DNA of 61,797 nt, from contig CAJCHN010000123.1 of the NCBI GenBank assembly GCA_903970285.1, forward strand, positions 1-61,797, written 5' to 3'. The notes beneath the pieces are model-generated. The model saw only the letters and a list, made by a program, of their open reading frames with translations. It ran no database searches and had not been told where the DNA came from. The stretch is from Rhodanobacteraceae bacterium (GTDB taxonomy: Bacteria > Acidobacteriota > Terriglobia > Terriglobales > Acidobacteriaceae). Shown here piece by piece: positions 9,752-18,002 of the stretch. A program made the position numbers and the translations under genes. The first letter of the stretch is position 1. Each line of letters starts with the position of its first letter.

Positions 9752-10711
9752 ATGGCGCTGGAACCGATTGTTGGCCTGCATCACGTGACCGCGTACGCTT
9801 CGGACCCGCAGCGCAACCTGGACTTCTATACCGAGGTACTAGGTTTGCGATTCGTCAAGCGGACGGTCAATTTCGACGATCCCGGCACGTATCACTTCTA
9901 CTTTGGCGACGACGCCGGTTCGCCTGGAACCATCATCACTTTCTTCCCGTGGCCGCATGCGGCGCGGGGGATTGCCGGCGCCGGGGAGACGACCCATACC
10001 GCATTCAGCGTGGCGACAACGTCGCTAGCGTACTGGCACGAGCGGCTGACGCGGGCCGGGGTGCTGGTGGAGGAGACGGGCGCCCGCTTCGAAGAGCAGG
10101 TACTGACCTTCGCCGATCCGGACGGGATGAAGCTGGAGATTGCCGGCCATGAGGAGGCGGGCGCAGCCCTCCGTTCGCGTTTTGCCGACGTGCCGGCCGA
10201 ACACGCGCTGCGCGGATTCTTCGGTGTGACCTTACTGGAGCGAGATCTGCGCGCGACGGAAGCGACCCTGCGCATGATGGGCTGGACACGGCTTGCCGAA
10301 GCGGGTAACCGCGTTCGGTTTGTCGCCCCGGAGGGCGATGCACCGGGACGGCGAATCGATGTGGTCGTGGACCCTAGCTGCGGCTTCGGCCGCGCCGGGG
10401 CGGGCACCGTCCATCACATCGCGTTCCGGACGCAGAGCGACACAACCCAGCTCGCATGGCGGCACGAGATTGAACAGCATCTGCAGGTAACAACCGTGCA
10501 GGACCGCACCTACTTCCATTCCATCTATTTCCGCGAACCCGGTGGCGTGCTGTTCGAGATGGCGACCGATCCCCCGGGCTTTGCGCTGGATGAACCCATC
10601 GAATCGCTGGGCGAGGAACTCAAAATTCCGGAATGGCTGGAGCCGCGCCGGGCCATGATCGAACGGCGCCTGGCCTCCATCACACTGCATAAGGAAAAGG
10701 TGAATGCATGA
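9752..10711 (+). CDS. Ring-cleaving dioxygenase, VOC superfamily (MhqO/MhqE-like)
   Basis: A 319-residue protein made of tandem vicinal-oxygen-chelate modules, similar in length to the MhqO/MhqE/MhqA hydroquinone-type dioxygenases. ATG 9752 is chosen because GGAG lies 7 nt upstream and the family N-terminus (IVGLHHVTAYASDPQRNLDFY) begins there; the open frame extends upstream without homology. Probable metal ligands are the His of GLHHVT, the His of VHHIAF and the Glu of GVLFEMATD, the usual two-His-one-Glu set. The next gene starts inside the stop codon (ATGA, 10708-10711). The pairing with a carboxylesterase matches mhqE-mhqD of Bacillus, involved in quinone and electrophile resistance. The substrate here is inference. 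Confidence 0.85.
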   Translation: MALEPIVGLHHVTAYASDPQRNLDFYTEVLGLRFVKRTVNFDDPGTYHFYFGDDAGSPGTIITFFPWPHAARGIAGAGETTHTAFSVATTSLAYWHERLTRAGVLVEETGARFEEQVLTFADPDGMKLEIAGHEEAGAALRSRFADVPAEHALRGFFGVTLLERDLRATEATLRMMGWTRLAEAGNRVRFVAPEGDAPGRRIDVVVDPSCGFGRAGAGTVHHIAFRTQSDTTQLAWRHEIEQHLQVTTVQDRTYFHSIYFREPGGVLFEMATDPPGFALDEPIESLGEELKIPEWLEPRRAMIERRLASITLHKEKVNA

Positions 10712-11394
10712 GCGGTACGGGGCCCGGAGATCCGCACGCGTCGAGTTTTGTAGTGCAGGCCGGAACGTCGCTTGACGAAGCAGAGGGAGCGGTCATTCTG
10801 CTGCACGGCCGGGGCGGATCGGCCGCGGAGATTCTGCAGTTGAACGAGGTGATGCAGCCGGGCAACGGGGGGCCGAAGCTGGCCTGGCTGGCACCCGAGG
10901 CGGCGGGAAAGACCTGGTATCCCAACTCGTTCATGGCTCCGCGTGCCGCCAACGAGCCCTATCTTTCGAGTGCTTTGGGACGGATCAATGCGCTGGTCAC
11001 GGTGATCGAGCAGGCGGGCATTCCGCCCGGCCGGATCGTGCTTGCAGGGTTCTCGCAGGGGGCGTGCCTGGCCAGCGAGTATATGGCGAGCCATGCCGCG
11101 CGCTACGCGGGACTGATCGCGTTTACCGGCGGGCTGATCGGGGCGCCGGGCTCGGACCTGACCCATCGCGGCGACCTGCAGGGCACCCCGGTGCTGCTGC
11201 TGAGTGGCGACCCCGATCCGCACGTGCCCTGGTCGAGGATTGAAGAAACGGCCGCGGAGCTGAAGCGGATGGGGGCGTCGGTGACGACCAAGCGTTATCC
11301 CGGACGCGCGCACACTGTTTCGCGGGACGAGGTGGCGCAGGCCCGGGGTCTGTTGGAGCGAGCCTTCGCCGGAGCGGCTGCGCGACGGGCGTGA
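10708..11394 (+). CDS. Carboxylesterase/phospholipase-type alpha/beta-hydrolase (MhqD-like)
   Basis: A 228-residue cytosolic alpha/beta-hydrolase of the carboxylesterase/dienelactone-hydrolase group. The nucleophile elbow is GFSQGA (about 111-116). The acid residue is probably the Asp in LLSGDPDPHVPW, and the catalytic His lies in YPGRAHTVSRDE. Its ATG overlaps the stop of the preceding ring-cleaving dioxygenase by 4 nt, so the two are translationally coupled and probably process the same compound. In Bacillus the comparable MhqE-MhqD pair is induced by quinones. Hydrolysis of a ring-cleavage product or a lactone is plausible but not shown. Confidence 0.85.
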   Translation: MSGTGPGDPHASSFVVQAGTSLDEAEGAVILLHGRGGSAAEILQLNEVMQPGNGGPKLAWLAPEAAGKTWYPNSFMAPRAANEPYLSSALGRINALVTVIEQAGIPPGRIVLAGFSQGACLASEYMASHAARYAGLIAFTGGLIGAPGSDLTHRGDLQGTPVLLLSGDPDPHVPWSRIEETAAELKRMGASVTTKRYPGRAHTVSRDEVAQARGLLERAFAGAAARRA

Positions 11395-11426
11395 AGTCAC
11401 TTCTTGACCTTTGAGAGCTTTGCGCT

Positions 11427-11470
11427 GTCCTCCCGCTGGCCGGCCCAGAGTGACCGGCCGACTCAGGGCA
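11427..11470. repeat. REP-like short dispersed element
   Basis: Positions 11427-11447 match 56297-56317 at 19 of 21 bases, sharing the core CCGCTGGCCGGC. Here the core forms an inverted repeat GGCCGG...CCGGCC with a short loop. Both copies lie in intergenic DNA. This resembles the REP-like palindromes of Acidobacteriota. It sits in the 148-nt gap before the secreted VOC gene. Confidence 0.4.
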
Positions 11471-11542
11471 GGATCGAGCAAAGCCCAGGTCCGCACGAAG
11501 TGCTTTGACCAAGGCGAAGCGGGGCGCTTAGAGTGTCTGTCC

Positions 11543-12475
11543 ATGAGAACTTCATGGGCTCTTGCAGTCGGGATCACGCTTGGCTTGGCGGTAACGGGAC
11601 GGCTTACAGCCCAGCAGCGGCCGGCGATTACGGGCATCGCCTTTGCCCGCATGTATGCGGCAAATCCTCCCGCTTCCGATCATTTCTACAAGATGCTGGG
11701 CTTTGCGCCGGAGCCGCTCGACGGCACCCTGCAGCGCTTTGACGTGAATTCATCGCAATGGCTGGAGGTGGTGCCGCTGCCGGATCCGGCACCGCCCGCC
11801 CGGCTGGCGGCGGTGGGGTTTACTACCAGGAATGCGGTTGTGCTTGAAAAATATTTGCAGGCCCATGGCGTGCAGGTGGTCGAACCGTTGAAGAAGGGTC
11901 AGTTCACGGTCCTCGACCCGGAGGGCAACCGCGTCGTCTTCGTGCAAACTGGCTCGCACAGGATGGCGGCGGGCAGTCGCGATGGGGTGGGCGAAACCAC
12001 CTCGCAGCGGATCATCCACGTCGGGTTCGAGGTGAAAAGCGCGCCGGCGGAGGACCGGTTTTACCGCGATCTGCTCGGCTTCCACGACTACTGGCACGGC
12101 GGGATGACCGACACTCGGACCGACTTCGTGAGCCTGCAGGTGCCCGATGGCACAGACTGGCTGGAATACATGCTGAACCGGACCGTGCTTCCAGATCCTG
12201 TGGCAAACCTGAAACAGACCGGGGTGCTCGACCACTTCTCCCTGGGCGTGGCGCACATGCAGGATGCGGTCGATGCGCTGGCGCGGAATGGCTGCGCGCA
12301 TACCTCGCAGGCGGCAAACTGCGCCAGGACGCAGATGGGTCGCGACGGCAAGGTGCAGTTGAATGTCCTCGACCCCGACTTTACGCGGGTGGAGTACATG
12401 GAGTTCAAGCCATCGGGGCCGATCTGTTGTTCGGAGTTCAAGGGCAGGCAGCCCAGCGAAATAGAAGACAAGTAG
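11543..12475 (+). CDS. Secreted tandem VOC (glyoxalase-fold) protein
   Basis: A 310-residue protein with an N-terminal signal peptide (LAVGITLGLAVTGRLTAQQ) and two glyoxalase-like VOC modules, about residues 30-135 (ITGIAFARMYAANPPASDHF) and 155-295 (IIHVGFEVKSAPAEDRFYRD). I chose ATG 11543 because it begins the signal peptide; the frame upstream runs through a REP-like repeat. The metal-ligand pattern is not clear enough to decide whether it is catalytic. Secreted VOC proteins of this form recur in Acidobacteriota without a known function. It may simply be a neighbour of the dioxygenase-esterase pair, since a 148-nt gap separates them. Confidence 0.8.
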   Translation: MRTSWALAVGITLGLAVTGRLTAQQRPAITGIAFARMYAANPPASDHFYKMLGFAPEPLDGTLQRFDVNSSQWLEVVPLPDPAPPARLAAVGFTTRNAVVLEKYLQAHGVQVVEPLKKGQFTVLDPEGNRVVFVQTGSHRMAAGSRDGVGETTSQRIIHVGFEVKSAPAEDRFYRDLLGFHDYWHGGMTDTRTDFVSLQVPDGTDWLEYMLNRTVLPDPVANLKQTGVLDHFSLGVAHMQDAVDALARNGCAHTSQAANCARTQMGRDGKVQLNVLDPDFTRVEYMEFKPSGPICCSEFKGRQPSEIEDK

Positions 12476-12513
12476 GCGCCGCTGGCGATGATCGAGGATC
12501 GACGCCCAGCCCG

Positions 12514-14013
12514 CTACGCGTACGTTCTGGCCGGCAGAATGTACTGCACGTCGATGCGCTGGGTGGGATAGTCGCCGGTGTAGCAGGCGGTGCAAAAGCT
12601 GCCCGGGGAGAGCCCGTGGGCCGGTTCGCCGGTGGTGCAGGAGTGAGTGAGACCGATCAGGCTGAGATACGCGAGCGAATCGGCTTCGATGAACTGGCGG
12701 ATCTCCTCAATCGACTTGTTGGCGGCGATGAGGTGTTCCTTGTCCGGAGTATCGACGCCGTAAAAGCAGGGCGAAATCGTGGGCGGGCAGGAGATGCGAA
12801 GGTGCACTTCGGTGGCGCCGGCGGCTCTTACCATGCGCACGATCTTGCGCGATGTGGTTCCGCGGATGATGGAGTCGTCGATCAGGATCACGCGCTTGCC
12901 TTCGAGCAGCGCGCGGCTGGGGTTCAGCTTCATGCGGACGCCGAAGTCGCGCACGCGCTGGGTTGGCTCGATGAAGGTGCGTCCGACATAGTGGTTGCGG
13001 ATCAAACCGAAGTTGAACGGGATGCCGGACTCGGCGGCGTAGCCAAGCGCGGCGGTAACCCCCGAATCGGGCACCGGGACCACCAGGTCCGCTGGCACCG
13101 CCGATTCGCGGGCCAACTGGCGGCCCATCTCTTCGCGGGATTTCTGCACCCAGCGGCCGTAGACGCGGGAGTCGGGGCGGGCGAAGTAGACATGCTCAAA
13201 GATGCACGAGGCCTGCGGGGTGCCCCGCGCGAAGATGCAGCTGGTGACCCCGTCCTCGGACACCATCACGAGTTCGCCGGGCTCGACGTCGCGCTCATAC
13301 CGGGCATGCAGCAGGTCGAGCGCGCAGGTCTCCGAGGCGAAGACGAAGGTATCGGGCGCGCCATTTTCCCCGCGGACGCGGCCCATGCAGAGGGGCCGGA
13401 AGCCGTGCGGATCGCGCGCGGCGAAGATGCGGTTGCGCGTCATCATGACGATTGAAAACGCGCCTTCCACCTGCGAGAGCGCGCCGGCCATGCAATCGAT
13501 CAGGGTCGAGCCCCTGGAGTGCGCGATGAGCTGAATGATGATCTCGGAGTCGGAGGTGGTCTGGAAGATGGCGCCATCGCGTTCCAGCCGCGCCTTGGCC
13601 GTACCCAGGTTGATCAGGTTGCCGTTGTGCGCGATCGCGATGAGGCCCTTGGTCGAATCGACCGAGATCGGCTGGGCGTTCAGGAGGGCGGAGTCGCCGG
13701 TGGTCGAGTAGCGGGTGTGGCCGATGGCGAGGTGTCCGGGAAGCTTCTGCAGGACGTCGTCGGTGAAGATTTCGGAGACCAGGCCCATGCCCTTGATGTC
13801 GTGGACATGCTCGCCGTCCGCGGAGGCGATGCCGCCGGACTCCTGCCCGCGATGCTGCAAGGCGTAGAGGCCCCAGTAGGTGAGGCGGGCGGCGTCGGGG
13901 TGGTTGTAAACGGCCATGACGCCGCAGTGCTCGCGGAGCTTGTCGAAGGGGGTCTCGTCCTCGTCCGGCTCTGTGCAAGGTACACAGGGCTCGTGCAATA
14001 AGTCCCGGTTCAT
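12514..14013 (-). CDS. purF: Amidophosphoribosyltransferase PurF
   Basis: Catalyses the first step of purine synthesis, PRPP plus glutamine to 5-phosphoribosylamine. I chose ATG 14013 because it overlaps the stop of the MNT gene as ATGA and precedes a typical short propeptide; an in-frame start at 14064 is less likely. The 499-residue product has the N-terminal nucleophile Cys30 (EHCGVMAVYNH) after the propeptide, YALQHRGQESGGIA of the Ntn glutaminase domain, and the PRPP loop VILIDDSIIRGTTSRKIV. Cysteines in ISPCFYGVD and FCTACYTGDYP match the [4Fe-4S] ligands of the Bacillus-type enzyme. It is the last gene of the purL - HEPN - MNT - purF overlap chain. Confidence 0.96.
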   Translation of the reverse strand: MNRDLLHEPCVPCTEPDEDETPFDKLREHCGVMAVYNHPDAARLTYWGLYALQHRGQESGGIASADGEHVHDIKGMGLVSEIFTDDVLQKLPGHLAIGHTRYSTTGDSALLNAQPISVDSTKGLIAIAHNGNLINLGTAKARLERDGAIFQTTSDSEIIIQLIAHSRGSTLIDCMAGALSQVEGAFSIVMMTRNRIFAARDPHGFRPLCMGRVRGENGAPDTFVFASETCALDLLHARYERDVEPGELVMVSEDGVTSCIFARGTPQASCIFEHVYFARPDSRVYGRWVQKSREEMGRQLARESAVPADLVVPVPDSGVTAALGYAAESGIPFNFGLIRNHYVGRTFIEPTQRVRDFGVRMKLNPSRALLEGKRVILIDDSIIRGTTSRKIVRMVRAAGATEVHLRISCPPTISPCFYGVDTPDKEHLIAANKSIEEIRQFIEADSLAYLSLIGLTHSCTTGEPAHGLSPGSFCTACYTGDYPTQRIDVQYILPARTYA

Positions 14014-14354
14014 CCAGCCACCAAATTCTGTTCGTTTACTGCTTGCCGTGTGAGTTCGATCCACTCAGCCATGATGCGTTTGCGAAATGTATCGGAGACG
14101 GTTGCGAGGTCGACGACATCCACCTCGATGGGCAGATCGGATTCGTCGAAGGCATCCGCCAGGTCGGCGCGAAGCCGAAGCGTGAGAGGCTCCTGGCCGC
14201 CGATGGCGAGATCGAGGTCGGAGCGTCTTGCCGCGCGGCCATTGGCGCGCGAACCGAAGACATAGACGGGTCGATCCGGCACCAGCCGGTCCAGAATGCC
14301 GCGCACAATCGAGAAGTCTGAAGGGGAAAGGTCCAGAACACCGGCATCAGCCAT
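14010..14354 (-). CDS. MNT-family minimal nucleotidyltransferase (MntA-like antitoxin type)
   Basis: A 114-residue polymerase-beta-fold nucleotidyltransferase. The signature FGSRANGRAARRSDLDLAI holds Gly34-Ser35 and the metal Asp46 and Asp48; a third acidic residue is in PIEVDVVDL. In HEPN-MNT modules such proteins AMPylate the partner HEPN protein and neutralise it (known for MntA-HepT). The start overlaps the HEPN stop by 8 nt (ATG at 14354, TGA at 14349-14347), and its own stop overlaps the purF ATG, so expression is tied both to the HEPN gene and to purine synthesis. Whether it works as an antitoxin or in a housekeeping role is unknown. Confidence 0.85.
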   Translation of the reverse strand: MADAGVLDLSPSDFSIVRGILDRLVPDRPVYVFGSRANGRAARRSDLDLAIGGQEPLTLRLRADLADAFDESDLPIEVDVVDLATVSDTFRKRIMAEWIELTRQAVNEQNLVAG

Positions 14355-14781
14355 GACTCGCCAACCTCCTCTTCAGATTGTCCAGCAAGTATTCGGCCTC
14401 GACAAGAAAGGGCTGAGCAATTCTTGCGATCTCTCGCGCAGCGGGCTCGGTGTAGGTGTGCGCGGTCTCATTGCGGGCATCGCGGAAGTTCTTCCATTCG
14501 GGCCAGCCGTGCTGGACCAGACCTTCCTTATCGGCGTTTCGGAGAACTCCCTGAAGCGACTTATCTTTCACATCTGCAGGACTGAAGGCATGATCAAGAA
14601 GGTACCGGCGCAAAGTACGTGTCGAGACTTCGTAAGCCAGCTCGAAGCGCTTGACTACGGAATCGAGAACGAAAAGGTTACCGGGATTCTTGTCGTACTC
14701 CTGCAACGCCTCGCGCAACCGAAAGACCACCCGCTCCAGCGTCTCCAGATCGAGCGGCTTTTGGCCGGCGGGATCGCTCAC
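14347..14781 (-). CDS. HEPN-domain protein, HI0074-type nucleotidyltransferase-substrate-binding family
   Basis: A 144-residue all-alpha protein matching the HI0074 group (nucleotidyltransferase substrate-binding, HEPN superfamily). The key motif is R103-N-E-T-A-H108-T-Y110, i.e. the RX4HXY motif that in HepT-type toxins forms the RNase site and carries the Tyr AMPylated by the MNT partner. The GTG start at 14781 overlaps the purL stop (GTGA), and the MNT gene starts 8 nt before its stop. The pair therefore lies inside the purL-purF operon with no gaps. The family and motif are seen directly; toxin activity is inference. Confidence 0.82.
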   Translation of the reverse strand: MSDPAGQKPLDLETLERVVFRLREALQEYDKNPGNLFVLDSVVKRFELAYEVSTRTLRRYLLDHAFSPADVKDKSLQGVLRNADKEGLVQHGWPEWKNFRDARNETAHTYTEPAAREIARIAQPFLVEAEYLLDNLKRRLASHG

Positions 14782-17288
14782 GCGAGCACCTCTTCGGCGA
14801 GCGCGGATTCGAGTGCACTTGCATAAGGACCCATCAGCGACGCTAATCGCTCCTCCAGAACAAGCTCGCTGTTCACCCTCACTGTCAGATTTTGGCCGCC
14901 CGTCGTTCCGATCACGTTCACCCAGACGCCGAAAGGTTCAGCAAGCTCCCTGAGCTCACCGAGTGCTTCGCTCTTGAAGGTCACGATTACGTCGGAAGCA
15001 TCCTCCCCAAAAAGTCTGGAGAGGGGATCGAGCCCTCCCAAGTTGACGCTTGCTCCAATGGCCTTCGCAAAGGTCATTTGCGCTAGCGCAACCGCGATGC
15101 CACCATCGGATATGTCTTTAGCTGAGGTCACGACGCGCTTTTCCGCAAGGAGTGCAAGAAAACGGTTGTTCGCGGCAGCTCCCACCAAATCTAGATGCGG
15201 GGGCACCCCCCACGAACCTCCGAAAGCCAGCTTGGCGAACTCACTTGCCCCAAAGCGGCGTTCCGCCCTGAACTTTGCATCTTCAACGAAGCGAGAGGCC
15301 TCGTCATCGCTATTTATAGGATCGTGCCGTTTGGATGGCGCAGTGAGAATCGCTATCGTTTCGCCGGCAGCAATGAATCCACTCGGCACGGCCTTGGTCA
15401 CATCGTCCAGAATCCCGACGATGCCGATGACCGGCGTGGGGTAGATTCCTTCGCCGAGGGTCTCGTTGTAGAGGGAGACGTTTCCACCGGTCACGGGGGT
15501 TCCGAGGGCGTTGCAGGCTTCGGCGATGCCGTCGATGGACTCGGAGAGTTGGGCCATAATCTCGGGCTTCTGCGGGTTGCCGAAGTTGAGGCAGTTGGTT
15601 GCGGCGACGGGCGTCGCGCCGGTGCAGGCGACCTTGCGTGCGGCTTCAGCGACCGCGTGCATGGCGCCGAGCTTCGGGTCGAGGTAGCACCAGCGGCCGT
15701 TGCCGGCGAGAGCCATGGCGAGGCCGCGCTCTGGCTTGGGTGCCGATGCATCCCAGGTCTCAGAAGCGAGACCTGGGGCACCCAGTTCGGAGGCACCACC
15801 CGTGCCCTTGATGCGCATGACGCCGGCTTCGCCGCCCGGGCCCTGCACGGTGTTGGTCTGCACCATGGAGTCGTACTGCTCATAGATCCAACGCTTCGAG
15901 CAGATATTCGGGCTGGCCAGCAGCTTCTTGAGGTCGGCGGTGTAGTCGCGCGGCTTCTTCAGCTCTGTAAGCACCCAGGCCGGCGGGTCTTTCGGGACCG
16001 GCGGGTTCCAGACGCCGACCGGACGGTTGTAGATGGGAGCCTCGTCGGTCAGAGCCTTGTTGGGAATCTCGGCCTGCAGCACGCCGTGGTGGTAGACGCG
16101 CATCACGTCGTCGGCGGTGACGATGCCGACCTCGGCGCAGTCCAGACCCCACTTCTTGAAGATGTCGAGAACTTCCTGCTCGCGGCCTTTGGCGGCGACC
16201 AGCAGCATGCGCTCCTGCGACTCCGACAGCATGATCTCGTAGCTGGACATGCCGGTCTCGCGGTGGGGAACCCGATCCAACTCGATCGTGACTCCCAACT
16301 CGCCGCGTGCGCCCATCTCGCAGGTGGAGCAGGTGAGGCCGGCCGCGCCCATATCCTGAATGCCGAGGACTGCGCCGGTCTTCATCACTTCAAGGCAGGC
16401 TTCAAGCAGCAGTTTTTCGAGGAAGGGGTCGCCCATCTGCACATTCGGCCGCTTCTGCTCGGAGCCTTCAGTGAACTCTTCAGACGCCATCGTCGCGCCG
16501 TGAATGCCGTCGCGCCCGGTCTTCGCGCCCACATAGAACACCGGGTTGCCGACGCCCTCGGCCTTGGCGTAGAAGATCTCGTCGGTCCGCACCAGGCCCA
16601 GCGCGAAGGCGTTCACCAGCGGATTGCCGGAGTAGCAGTCTTCAAAGCGGGTCTCGCCGCCCAGGTTCGGCACGCCGAAGCAGTTGCCGTAGCCGCCCAC
16701 ACCGTGGACCACGCCGGTCATGGTGTGGCGGTTGCGAGCGTAGTCGATGGCAGGGCTCGGCCTGTCCCTTGCAGGCGCGCTTTCGCCGGCTGACTCCTGA
16801 TCCGTGACCCCTGACCCATAACCCGGCTGCATCGGCCCGAACCGCAGCGAATCCATCACCGCCAGCGGCCTCGCGCCCATGGTGAAGATGTCGCGGAGGA
16901 TGCCGCCGACGCCCGTTGCCGCGCCCTGGTACGGCTCGATGTAGCTGGGGTGGTTGTGCGATTCGATCTTGAAGGCGCAGGCCCAGCCGTCGCCCACGTC
17001 GATGATGCCGGCGTTTTCGCCTGGCCCCTGCACGACCGAGCCGGGCCCCTTCAGCCGCGGGCCTTTCGTCGGCAGACGCTTCAGGTGCACGCGCGAGGAC
17101 TTGTAGCTGCAGTGCTCCGACCACATCACAGAAAAGATTCCCAGTTCGGTCAACGACGGCGTGCGGCCGAGCTTCTGCTCGATCAACGCGTATTCTTCGT
17201 CCGTGATGCTGTGGGTCTTGAGCAGCGCCGGCGTGATCACAGCGGGAGCGGGGACAGACAGGGACGGCGAAAGTTGCTGATTGGACAT
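14778..17288 (-). CDS. purL: Phosphoribosylformylglycinamidine synthase PurL (small-type) with in-frame insertions
   Basis: Makes FGAM from FGAR, ATP and ammonia in purine synthesis. I chose ATG 17288 (AAGGTG upstream at 17294-17299, family N-terminus [23 protein letters not shown]). The product has 836 residues, against about 740 for the Bacillus small-type enzyme. Core motifs are intact: [47 protein letters not shown] ([20 protein letters not shown]), and [11 protein letters not shown]. Three extra loops of roughly 24-30 residues appear against the Bacillus sequence as I recall it: after SLRFG (DNA near 16755-16830), after RIKGTG (DNA near 15730-15800) and after ETIAILT (DNA near 15258-15343). 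The second is encoded by a REP-like palindrome. The insertions keep frame, so the gene is probably functional. Confidence 0.95.
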   Translation of the reverse strand: MSNQQLSPSLSVPAPAVITPALLKTHSITDEEYALIEQKLGRTPSLTELGIFSVMWSEHCSYKSSRVHLKRLPTKGPRLKGPGSVVQGPGENAGIIDVGDGWACAFKIESHNHPSYIEPYQGAATGVGGILRDIFTMGARPLAVMDSLRFGPMQPGYGSGVTDQESAGESAPARDRPSPAIDYARNRHTMTGVVHGVGGYGNCFGVPNLGGETRFEDCYSGNPLVNAFALGLVRTDEIFYAKAEGVGNPVFYVGAKTGRDGIHGATMASEEFTEGSEQKRPNVQMGDPFLEKLLLEACLEVMKTGAVLGIQDMGAAGLTCSTCEMGARGELGVTIELDRVPHRETGMSSYEIMLSESQERMLLVAAKGREQEVLDIFKKWGLDCAEVGIVTADDVMRVYHHGVLQAEIPNKALTDEAPIYNRPVGVWNPPVPKDPPAWVLTELKKPRDYTADLKKLLASPNICSKRWIYEQYDSMVQTNTVQGPGGEAGVMRIKGTGGASELGAPGLASETWDASAPKPERGLAMALAGNGRWCYLDPKLGAMHAVAEAARKVACTGATPVAATNCLNFGNPQKPEIMAQLSESIDGIAEACNALGTPVTGGNVSLYNETLGEGIYPTPVIGIVGILDDVTKAVPSGFIAAGETIAILTAPSKRHDPINSDDEASRFVEDAKFRAERRFGASEFAKLAFGGSWGVPPHLDLVGAAANNRFLALLAEKRVVTSAKDISDGGIAVALAQMTFAKAIGASVNLGGLDPLSRLFGEDASDVIVTFKSEALGELRELAEPFGVWVNVIGTTGGQNLTVRVNSELVLEERLASLMGPYASALESALAEEVLA
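15737..15784. repeat. REP-like palindrome inside purL coding sequence
   Basis: Outer arms TGGGTGCC (15737-15744) and GGCACCCA (15777-15784) enclose inner arms CCCAGGTCTC (15752-15761) and GAGACCTGGG (15768-15777) around a 6-nt loop. The element is translated in frame as the extra PurL segment between RIKGTG and [11 protein letters not shown]. Confidence 0.7.
16790..16817. repeat. Degenerate heptamer tandem repeat inside purL
   Basis: Four 7-nt units, CTGACTC, CTGATCC, GTGACCC and CTGACCC, lie side by side within an extra segment of PurL. The unit is not a multiple of three, so gain or loss of one unit would shift the reading frame. Confidence 0.6.
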
Positions 17289-17424
17289 GGCTCGCACCTT
17301 CGATTGTCGCATGTTGAGCCGGTCAAAGTCGGGCCGCGAGAGCACTCCGCCCGCAGTTCTACCCTCATAACTTGGAGTAAGAGCCGCTTGGTTGCCCCGG
17401 TCTACAGCGGCGGGAGACTTCGCT

Positions 17425-17865
17425 CTAGGCGCCGGTCGATCCAAAGCCTCCGCCGTCCCGCGCCGTCTTCTCCAGCGTATCCGTCAGTTCGAAGCGGGCT
17501 TCGATGCGGCGGACCAGGCGGAGTTGGGCAATGCGGTCGCCGGCAAAGACCGTGTGCGGAGTGGCGGCGAGATTCGTGAGCACCACCTTGATCTCGCCGC
17601 GGTAGCCAGGGTCGATGACGCCGGCGAGCGTTGTCAGCCCGCGCACCGCGAGGCCGGAGCGATCTTCTACCAGGCCGCCGAAATCCGCGGGGAACGCCAT
17701 CGCCAGGCCGGTTGAAACCGCTACGGTTTCCCCGGGTTCGAGCGTCGACTGCGAAACCGCCGCGAGGTCCGCGGCCAGGTCGCCCCACGGGCCGGTATGG
17801 GCGTAGCGGGGAAGTTGCGCGGCCGGATGCAGCCTTTGCACCAAAATTTGGGGATTGTCTGACAT
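17425..17865 (-). CDS. dut: dUTP diphosphatase
   Basis: Hydrolyses dUTP to dUMP and pyrophosphate, keeping uracil out of DNA and feeding dTMP synthesis. The 146-residue length is normal for the trimeric family. Visible motifs are [11 protein letters not shown] (motif 2 with the RSG sequence), [12 protein letters not shown] (motif 3 with the catalytic Asp), [10 protein letters not shown] (motif 4) and the C-terminal GGFGSTG (motif 5 P-loop-like arm). The ATG at 17865 has only a weak upstream ribosome site. purL follows on the same strand after 136 nt, so a nucleotide-metabolism operon is possible. The gene upstream is divergent. Confidence 0.95.
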   Translation of the reverse strand: MSDNPQILVQRLHPAAQLPRYAHTGPWGDLAADLAAVSQSTLEPGETVAVSTGLAMAFPADFGGLVEDRSGLAVRGLTTLAGVIDPGYRGEIKVVLTNLAATPHTVFAGDRIAQLRLVRRIEARFELTDTLEKTARDGGGFGSTGA

Positions 17866-18002
17866 AAAGGCAGTGTATCTTCGGGAGCCAGAGCCTCTGA
17901 AAGAACGCCCATTTTGGTGAGGTGGAAGCGGCCTCGACGACGCGAGTTCCTGCCTGCCCCCGGTGCATCAGACTTAGAACTTCATGCCCCATGGAGAATC
18001 TC

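Noticed and set aside
14014..14064. A longer PurF start at 14064
   Set aside because: The ATG at 14013 forms an exact ATGA overlap with the MNT stop and already supplies a normal propeptide.
15195..16793. A 532-codon open frame on the plus strand
   Set aside because: It lies wholly antisense to purL, whose motifs are unambiguous.
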